This document shows positions 21,500-29,185 of a DNA stretch of 29,185 nucleotides, one piece after another. How positions within the stretch are numbered: the stretch's first letter is position 1; each line of letters opens with the position of its first letter. Made by a program: the position numbers and the translations under genes. The DNA is from Apostichopus californicus (taxonomy: Eukaryota > Echinodermata > Holothuroidea > Aspidochirotida > Stichopodidae). A model generated the notes under the pieces. It saw only the letters and a list, made by a program, of their open reading frames with translations, made no database searches and was not told the DNA's origin. The stretch covers positions 1 to 29,185 of the forward strand of contig JAIPMN010005969.1 of assembly GCA_020650975.1 (NCBI GenBank), given 5' to 3'.

Positions 21500-22340
21500 C
21501 TTGTACCTCAATCGATGGATTGATCAGGTTCAAGCTATGTGGCACTGCCTAAATGCAAGTTTAAAGTGTTAGCAGATATACAAGTACGGACCAAGAGGAA
21601 CTATGCGCCATTGGTAGAAGCCCCTGCAAGAAGGTTCAGCCTCGTCCACCAGCCAGAAGTCAACAAGATAATAATAATAATAATAATAATATTTGCTTTT
21701 TATATAGCGCTTTATACTAGCGATAGGTCTCAAAGCGCTTTACAGACGTTATATTACCCCTGGTGAATGATAACATGTGCCAGAGACAATCCTTCTAGTC
21801 GGCAGCAGTTATATACTGCGCCCAATGACAAGTTACCTCACAGGTACCCAATTAACCCCTGGGTGGAGAGAGGCAATTGAGATAATACATCTTGCCCAAG
21901 GACACAGCGTAATGAACTAGGCAGGAATCGAACCAGCAATCCTTGGATCACGAGTCCGACGCCTAAGCCAATTGGCCACCGCGCTCTTAAGATACAACTA
22001 AAGAACATGGTTTGGAGGAGGGAAGAGACTTTGCCTGAGCTAGCCCACGAAATGAGGTTGGCCAGACTGATGTGCCGTATTGCCTTACATCAACTACTGC
22101 CACTTCTCTCCAAGGACCGTTTCTTTGACGCATATAACGATTCATTCTGTGTCTACGACTATAACAAATGAGATACAAACCCTTGACGAAGCACTCCGAG
22201 TAGCGGAAGCGATAGAAGCCTTACACGCTGTAGAGCAAGAAAGGAATTATCCTGAAAAAGATGGGCTGACCTTTAGGTGCGTCAACCATTTCAGGGACAG
22301 AAAGACAAGGTTCAGACCGCCCTACGAACAATATCACTAA
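21500..22340 (+). pseudogene. Ty3/gypsy-like gag remnant
   Basis: Pieces in shifted frames match the capsid pattern of gypsy gag proteins: VLADIQVRTKRNYAPLVEA and ARRFSLVHQPEV before the SINE, then ETLPELAHEMRLARL, RFFDAYNDS and TLDEALRVAEAIEALHAVEQ after it. The order and spacing fit one gag split by the SINE at 21671-21988. Multiple frameshifts and stops make it non-functional. The leader from about 21027 to 21500 has no clear domain. Confidence 0.75.
21671..21988 (-). mobile_element. tRNA-derived SINE inserted in gag
   Basis: On the minus strand the head resembles a Ser/Leu-type tRNA: box A TGGCCAATTGG (21968-21978), GCGTCGGACTCGTGATCC, then a perfect box B GGTTCGATTCC (21924-21934). The body includes GTGTCCTTGGGCAAGA and GTAAAGCGCTTTGAG, and the tail is a TTA/ATA microsatellite at 21671. 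AAGATA at 21665-21670 and 21989-21994 is a plausible target duplication. Boxes A and B serve as an internal RNA polymerase III promoter in this class. Confidence 0.88.
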
Positions 22341-22639
22341 AGCGGTCGTCGAGAGCATTAAGCAGTGTTAGGTAACAACTCATGAACTAACTAGAAGAGT
22401 TGAATTCATAGCCAGCTAGATAACAAACAGCAAAATATAAGAGGAACAGGATAATGTGCGAGGGATGCGTTCATGGAAGAGCTCATCTAGATGGAGTGGA
22501 AGTGCAATCTGATAGGAACTAAATCTGATTTAAGTGTTGGAAAGACATGTGGCCCGGCTAAGACTGGAACACAGGTGGAAAGTTCCAAATGTCGTTATGA
22601 ATGTTCACAGACCGACAGTATTTCGTTTCACAACGGGTT

Positions 22640-22965
22640 TCGGGAACTGGCGAAGGATGGGATAACCCTTGACAGCAGACTGGATGGCAAGAATTTGTCG
22701 TGTCTTATCGACACCGCACAAACTTGAAGTCGATGAAAACGCTGTGTGCCTTCTCACGCAACAACAGAATACAACTGACGCAGGTAGGTATATTTATGAT
22801 TCTTGCTGATGGAAAGAGCGTACCTGTTTTGGGCATGATGGAAATAGAAACAGAAATTGGCGGAAACAGCAAAAAGCATGCGCATGTAATGCCGACATAG
22901 TGTCAGGCTGTAAGCTCGAGTTCGACTTCTTACGTGAGCCTAATTGCAATATCTATACAAAAAAG
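22640..22965 (+). pseudogene. Ty3/gypsy-like retropepsin remnant
   Basis: LSCLIDTAQT stands where the aspartic protease active site C-x-x-DTGA is expected, so the Gly is lost or shifted. It is followed by a flap-like stretch (GIFMILADGKSVPVLG), MEIETEIGG, and ADIVSGC then FDFLREPNCNI in another frame, matching the G-x-DFL helix of retroviral-type proteases. Frameshifts separate the parts. Downstream to about 23440 a weak match to the linker before reverse transcriptase (PKHLEKCWD) is visible, but no RT, RNase H or integrase. Confidence 0.75.
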
Positions 22966-23463
22966 GTATAATCCTTATAAAGGATGATGGGAAAATACAA
23001 GTTGAGCAGTTATCAGGCGAGCCTGTAAACCAGGAATGAGATTAAGGAGTAGCGGCAAGGAGACGTTAGTTCTACCGTCGATGTCGGGAAACCATTATAT
23101 CTGCAAGCATTAGGAAGTTTCAAAGAACTAGAGATTTGAAGTATGGGTTAGTGCACCTCGTTGATGAAATGGTTGCAAAACGACACATTGTTTGGTGGAT
23201 GTAAATGATTAGTTGGTCCCTGAAAGGCTTACCAATCTAACTGGGGTACCTGGTTCAACGTACAAGAATACGACTGTAGGTTTTTGTGAGGGGTAGCAGA
23301 CGTTGGTGTTAGTATTAGTGGCGGATGTGCTACCGAGGACGCCAGTGATATACCGTTTGAAGCTCCCAAACACTTAGAGAAGTGTTGGGATTGCACAGAA
23401 AGGATGAACAAGGTTCACCGGCATTTTACTATCGGTATCACCGATGCACAGCCGACATGACAA

Positions 23464-23647
23464 TCCAGCCGTATTGGCTGACTTTGACAGTCTTGATTTC
23501 ATAGCATTAACGTTATTAATTAGCAGCAACTTATTGTAATTACATCGTATCAAATCACATCGTGTGCTTTGTGACTATATGTCTTCTTATCATTCACCAT
23601 TCCACATATTTCTAATGAAGAACTTGTAAATCTTTGTTTGACACTCA
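23464..23647 (+). mobile_element. Probable 3' LTR of the deleted gypsy-like element
   Basis: Shares ordered blocks with 20828-21007 (CAG.CGTATT, TTGACAGTC.TGATT, GTG..TTTGTG, CTAATGA) and a similar length. It lies directly after the broken pre-RT region, so the pol core was deleted and the LTR retained. No clear polypurine tract precedes it. Confidence 0.4.
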
Positions 23648-26600
23648 GCTTACCATTTTCAGCTAACCATGCCAAGTTGACCGCTTTCTTGTGTCTTCAC
23701 ATCGGCAGTAAAGTCTAAAATAATGAGGAAATGAAAGAAAACGACATGTAAATACAGATGAACCAGGCTTGCTACCATAAGCATGCCGTCAATCTTGAAA
23801 ACAGGTAGGTGTAATAATGATGTCTTGTCTATTGTTCGTCTCGATGCAATTATATATCTGACAATTCCAACAAGCCAGTTCAAACAATTAAACTTAACAC
23901 TGTCACTCACGTGGAAACATTTGCGGCCGTTTGTTACATTAAACATTGCGGAATACGTCATTGATATAAATACAACACATTTGCGTGAATGTGATTAAGA
24001 TACTGTTTTTACAGACAGTAGGCCTATCTGTTATGCACATTTCCATCGCTCTCCCATCAATACAATATTTACACACTCAAGCACTCGTGGCTATTCCGAA
24101 TTATTTTCATTTCGCGTTACAACAAGTGAGTTTATCGCACGAATATTTTGTCCATCATGCTAGTACTACACTACGAATAAACTATAGGTAGCTGTAGTAG
24201 GAGATCACAGCAAGCTAACGTATGTCTAATCTGCACGTCTCGTGGAGCTGAATCACAGAGGTAACTCGTTAATTTTTACCGCTAATATGAGAAAATACTT
24301 ACCTATACCCAAATTCCAAACCTGCCCTTTCTCATTATGTCATCTATGCGGGGGAGGAGAAGGGACAGAATAAGGCTCAATCAAAGTGGCGAGACACAAC
24401 CTTCGATTGGCAATGGGACATATGAATTAGGACTTGAGGGCATTGCTACAAAACGTTTCTCGAAAAAATTCGACCACTTGAATAGATGCTCTGTGCATTC
24501 AATACCACAAAGTGTCCACTGCTGTATTTAAGTTTTTATGAATAACAGAGATCTTTCATTAAACTTGTCTGAAACTTTGAAGGATATGACACATTGTGAA
24601 CGTATTTCCGATCTACTTTTTTCAACAAAATGATAATGATGGGAAGACGGGGTGCACGTGAACTCCTCCCCATCTGTTCATCCGTTCTGTGTCAATACCA
24701 TTCCGAATTAACATGCTTTTAATCTCACTAAAATTGCATATGAAAATTGATCATGAATAGGTAATACTCACCACCACACACGTAATGTTCAACGTGCGTT
24801 ATCGTAGATCAAACATCGACGTATTCTTTATGAACCCTGCTGATGTAATTATAATGTGTTTATGGGTCTCGGTGGGTTAATTATCTTAGTATCTTAGAAT
24901 TTCTTCATATAAAGTTATTAAATTTGACAATTATATATTATAGGATAGTTATTGCCAGTGTAAGAAAAAAGGGGAAAGTCTCATTCATTCTGTGTTGGTG
25001 GCATGATATATTATAAGACAAAAACAATCTCTTATTAGAGGCCATGGTAAAATAAGTTTCGAATCAGGACAGCCCCTCTTGTTTCTCATCAAGAGTGGTT
25101 TTTGAAATTAAAGTAGACAAAACCCACCTAGACACTTTGTAGACAAATTCCTTGTAACGATAGTTGTTGTCACGGATTCTTTGCAGAGAGCAGTCGACAA
25201 GGGTGAAAAGAAGGACATATAGAGTATATAAGTTTTCAAGTGAAATATAATTATAGCAACAACAATAACTAAAGTTAGAATCATCTTTCTTTATATATTC
25301 TCTCGGCCTTATTAGATGTCTTCCTTTTCTAGGATATCTCAATATGAGCGTCGGCTTTCGGCCTTAGTATAAACGTTCTTTTTCTTTCTCGTTCAGCATG
25401 TATTTTTCTTCCCCCTTGCCTCTTTTGTCATGGTTTTGTTTGCGTTCGGTTCAAGCCCGAGAAAGGAATAGGAAAGAGCACGTGGCTATACGGTACTTAT
25501 GTACTGCTCGTGCCAAATTCCAATACTCTGTTAACAATACATCATTACGTAATGCTTAAGGGTTCACAAAACCATGGCTAAATAATCTGCATCCAATTAA
25601 CTCAACACGCAATGCAATCAATAAAATACTTTAGGGGGTTTTCCTAGATCGTGTTGTGACAGTTATAAACGAGTTTTTGTCATTGTCGCCAGCGCATTTT
25701 TTGTTGTTACGTATCATCAATTTTAACTTAAAAGTACTAGCACAACCATTCTTTATAATGTATACACAGTGGCCGCATTAAGGGTAGTTTATTAATGTAA
25801 AATCAACGAATCAATTCATTTCATTTCGAGACAAACGATTGTATAGGCTATTAGGTCAATTTAGTTGTAAAAAGATGTTAGATAATAATGAAAATGAAAA
25901 AAAAAAAATGAAAAACTGGCGTGTGGTATTCATTACCTTTCTTCATACTCACAGTTAATTGTAAAGGTGGCCGCCGATCACATTGATAGTATCAACTGGT
26001 TGGAAACATCTTCTGACGGGATTAAATTTAGAAACAAGCAACAAGGTCATCTTCTACGCGTTCAATTTCCAACGAAACACAAGCGAATAAGCTCAAGTTT
26101 CATTCAAATAACCATGTAATACTATGCCAGGTGATATTCTTTCCGTTCCTCTCTCCGTATGTTGTAATATCAGTTTCTCTGTAACAAAGATAATACATTT
26201 AGGTGTATTTACTTTACGCATACACGACTTTATATCATATAAGACTACAAGCCCAAAGATAATGATTTTAGTCAGAGGAATGTATCATTGACTCCCTTTT
26301 AGCTGAGTAACAATTTGCCGAAAAGGAAACAAAAACTCACTTTTAATATGATTAAGATCATGAAAACTTGTTCTTATCTTAAAACACAAACGTCTCAGTT
26401 TACATCAACTTTCAAAATATTCAGCGTACTTGCTTCATGAGTTGGACTAAAATTTGTCATAATTTCTCGTTTTTGAGTTGCATGGGCAGTGTAGTCATCA
26501 ATTATCAAAGAAATGGACGTATTGTTTAGTATCAATTTAAACGACAAACAGAGACAACATTGTTATTCTCAAAAGCCATGTTATCGGTTTTTATGGTCCG

Positions 26601-27896
26601 TAGTTGTCAATTCCATTGATGCTAGAAAGTATAAAGAAAGAGAAAGAAATGAAAACATAATCTTGAAAACCAAAATTAATCAATATTCATATACATATTC
26701 AATATTTCATACCATACTTCGCGTTACTTTATTTGATCAATTGATCAATAAAGAACCGTACGTCACTATACATTATTTAATCAAAATAAAGTGAATATAA
26801 AACAACAGAAAAATGATACATTTCTTTATAACCAAGGGGGTTGAGTTTTTCCAATCAAGATAGCACACATACCTCCAGATGCCCCCCACCCCCCCCCCTC
26901 ACCTATCTACACACACACACACACCTCGTCGGTTGCGGTATAACAAAACTGAAACATTCTCCTTTACGTTGCAAATTTCTTCTAATATTTAACAAAATGT
27001 TAAACATTGCCAGAACTTAGCCCCTTGGACACACAGTAGCTTGAAAAATGCATTCTTATATGAATTGGAAATGTTAAAATGTACTTATGTGGTTTAGTTA
27101 CGATAGCAAGAAGGGAAATGTTTCATAGCACTGCAGTTTCCGGTTTCAGAATACCTTCTACAGAAATTTATAAAAAGAAGCCTCTTCTGACTTTTGTGCA
27201 TTAAAATCGCTTCTAGAGAACAAGAAATATCTCAAAACCCAACAACTTCCAGGGACCCTGGCAAGAGCTTTGAAATAAATTCAATGAAAATGATCTCGTG
27301 AGGTGCACTTCATACAGGTGTGGTTCCACAAGGTCCCCCCCCCCCCATTATGTTGTTTGCCAATACCTCTTATTGCCACCCCCTCTTTTCCCCCTCACTT
27401 TGGACCTTTTGGTGTCGCAATTGATTGCGCGATAGCATAAGCCTTGTCTGTGTTGATCCCGCATAGAACTAACTCAACCAGCCCCGTCAAAAATAGAATT
27501 GAGAAGGTAGTTTACGGTATATCGAAGCGGGTGTAATGGTTACCCTTTAGAAGATGACAATAAAAATGCGATTGACTTAAATTTAAGAAAGTAAATACAT
27601 CGGTTGTCCTGTGTCGTTCTTATATGCAATTTATAAAGACATTTCGGCGAGGTTGTTCTCGTTTAGTATGGCCCTAGTATCCCGTACTCACGCTGTCACG
27701 TTCAGCGATACACATATGCACGTTTGAAAACAACATACATACTTAAAGAACGCATTGATCGGGCAACACCGACGTCATGCCATGGCTGCTGAATTATGCG
27801 CTCTTTCGCTATAGGCTTATTATACAATATAAGATATTCTATTCAGGCCGTTTGTACGAAATAAATAAATCACCGTAATGACTTGAAGATACTTAC
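23648..27896. other. Gene-poor AT-rich stretch, presumed intron or downstream part of the minus-strand Ig gene
   Basis: No exon could be assigned with confidence. Simple sequence includes A-runs near 25898, a C-run near 26888, (AC)n at about 26911-26924 and a C-run near 27337. Two minus-strand candidates are noted separately: a transmembrane-like segment near 25.25 kb and a 41-nt exon-like segment at 24303-24343. Open stretches at 23659-23961, 25064-25342 and 26513-26794 lack domain signal in their own frames. Confidence 0.5.
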
Positions 27897-28178
27897 AGAT
27901 TACTGTTACGAGATACTGAGGTTCTTGCAAAACTCCTGTTTCAAAACATTTATATTCACCGTCGTCGTTACTATCCACGTCTGTTATCGTAAAAATCGTG
28001 GTATTTTCGAGTGTAGTGACTTTTATGGGCTTTGATCTTTTGTTATAATTTACTGCTCCTCTAATCTCAAAAATTACCTCATTGTTCTTAGATATCTTTA
28101 TGTAGGCAAAGCCATTTTTCTTTAAAGTGAATATGAGATCAATATCACTGCCTTCCTCAACGACCAGTTTGTTCGCCA
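27897..28178 (-). CDS. Minus-strand Ig gene, exon 2: Ig-like domain
   Basis: 94 codons, phase 1-1, after acceptor TTTTTTTGCAG and before donor ATCT|GTAAGT on the minus strand. It starts VANKLVVEEGSD, has strand-like segments, and ends with TDVDSNDDGEYKCFE, the classic D-x-G-x-Y-x-C F-strand motif of Ig domains. The first cysteine of the canonical pair is absent (DLIFTL stands where L-x-C is expected) and there is no core Trp, so the disulphide cannot form in the usual way. The frame joins exon 1 exactly. Cell-surface or secreted recognition is inferred from the signal peptide. The next exon was not found. Confidence 0.82.
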
Positions 28179-28814
28179 CTGCAAAAAAACAAAAATAATA
28201 ATAATATGAAGGCGAAAAAAAGAGTATTAAAAGTCTTTAGTTATGCTTCCTCGTCACAAATCGATAGACATTGAGAACCCCCTCTCGACCACTGACAATT
28301 GGAGTTGTTACGTTAAGGAATGTTTGTCAAGTAGATTTCCTGTTTACAATATTTGATTACATTTAGTCCGATACATAATTGTATACATATTCTGATATTA
28401 AAGAGATATTCTAGTTGCAGGTAATGGTACCTTTGGTCCATTTGGAACAGAACAATATCCTAAACACTTACTCGAGAACCCCGTCTCAAAATATTGTCCC
28501 TAACTTAAGATATAATTGATGAAAATGAATCTACTGTGGCAGGCTAACCCCTTTATGTTTCTCTGCAAAGTGTCTTATGTTATGATAACGGCGAAAACTG
28601 TTAATAGGCTCTATATTCTTAATGAAATATTTAGGTTGATTCTACGATACATTTGGAAGGCTTCCGGTTTTAAAACTTGATCAACATCTTACTTTTTCTT
28701 AGAAATATTGTTTCCCATCTTCATAGATGCAGAAATATGCCAGCACTGTCTTTTAATAAAAACATATAGTGAGAATAAATGCCTGGTAAGTTAACTAATG
28801 TTTCGTAAACTTAC

Positions 28815-28914
28815 CACAACAGGGAGCTATCAAGAAGAGCTCAAACATCAGCAACACACCGACGAAGGCCAATAATAACTGACTTTGATTCTTACCTGTC
28901 TGAGCCGCCGCCAT
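28815..28914 (-). CDS. Minus-strand Ig gene, exon 1: signal peptide with two possible donors
   Basis: The ATG at 28914 has a strong context (AAAATGG). The exon encodes MAAAQTGKNQSQ followed by a hydrophobic core (LLLAFVGVLLMFELFLIA) and APCC, leaving in phase 1 at TGTG|GTAAGT. A second donor, ACAG|GTAAGA, lies inside at 28896/28895 and is also phase 1. Using it would keep only six codons and drop 27, including the hydrophobic core, without shifting the frame. The gene is convergent with the receptor gene at the left of the window and has the same signal-exon and Ig-exon layout. Confidence 0.8.
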
Positions 28915-29185
28915 TTTACATTTGAAGTAATGTTAATTGATAGACTAAAGAGATGATAATGTTAAATAAATACAAAACTCACAGCTTGAAAACAAAAATG
29001 ATAATGAAACTAGGTTGATGACGAAACAAACATAAGAGTAACTCTTACTGTTAAGTTGTTGATGAAGTGAATGTTATTTGGTGTAGGTTACATCACTTTC
29101 GCTGTTAAGAAAACACACACAACAGGTTCAGATATACAAAGGAAACAAAAGTGACAGAACACACCTTCATTGCTGCTTATATATA
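28915..29185 (-). other. Presumed 5' UTR and promoter side of the minus-strand Ig gene
   Basis: No coding signal. AT-rich, with a TATATATA run at the window edge, too generic to call a promoter. Confidence 0.3.

Noticed and set aside
21921-21985. A functional tRNA gene on the minus strand
   Set aside because: Boxes A and B are present, but the body continues into a SINE with an ATA-type tail; no acceptor stem closes.
22268-22285. Satellite-like word GTGCGTCAACCATTTC inside the gypsy gag
   Set aside because: Isolated match of about 15 bp inside an otherwise gag-like reading frame; no neighbouring satellite units.
26513-26794. 93-codon plus-strand open stretch
   Set aside because: Lys/Asn/Ile-rich composition of AT-rich DNA; no recognisable motif.

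Overview
The window is animal nuclear DNA, not bacterial or viral. Coding information lies in short exons with GT..AG introns, the gene-poor parts are AT-rich, and the middle is packed with satellite DNA and transposable-element debris. The AGGCCTA-type words scattered through the introns, the tRNA-derived SINE, the DIRS-like and Ty3/gypsy-like fragments and the Ig-plus-tyrosine-kinase gene would suit a marine deuterostome. An echinoderm such as a sea cucumber is my best guess, but this is inference.

Left third (1-10408, + strand): a nearly complete single-pass receptor gene, about 614 codons in 12 recognisable exons. In order they encode a signal peptide, one Ig domain, a Ser/Thr-rich glycosylated stalk, a transmembrane helix and a cytoplasmic tyrosine-kinase-like domain. 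The kinase has lost its catalytic signature: the VAVK Lys is Ala, HRD reads HPG, the catalytic-loop Asn is Lys, DFG reads DFC and APE reads PPE. Fold-bearing motifs (SDVW, RPSF) survive. It therefore looks like a pseudokinase receptor. The tail has a YxxP tyrosine motif and ends in a class I PDZ-type ligand. One exon junction (exon 5 to exon 6) does not phase correctly and needs transcript evidence.

Middle (about 11590-20815): a degenerate satellite with a unit of about 104 bp, split into four blocks by insertions. These are (a) a tandem pair of repeats of about 430 bp, one copy carrying a TATA box and the other split by a 494-bp hAT-type MITE with a perfect 8-bp target duplication; (b) a decayed minus-strand DIRS-like retroelement with gag, reverse transcriptase and RNase H remnants, no visible tyrosine recombinase, and inverted plus direct copies of one end motif; (c) an 829-bp Harbinger-type MITE with a TTA target duplication whose empty site is the satellite itself.

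Next (about 20828-23647): an internally deleted Ty3/gypsy-like element with two diverged LTRs of about 180 bp, gag and protease remnants, and a tRNA-derived SINE inserted in gag.

Right end (27897-28914, - strand): the first two exons of a second Ig-superfamily gene, a signal-peptide exon and a phase 1-1 Ig exon, convergent with the receptor gene. Its signal-peptide exon contains a second strong in-frame splice donor that would remove the hydrophobic core. Its Ig domain lacks the first canonical cysteine. No certain downstream exons were found between 23.6 and 27.9 kb, though a transmembrane-like segment near 25.25 kb shares an 18-nt run with the transmembrane exon of the first gene.
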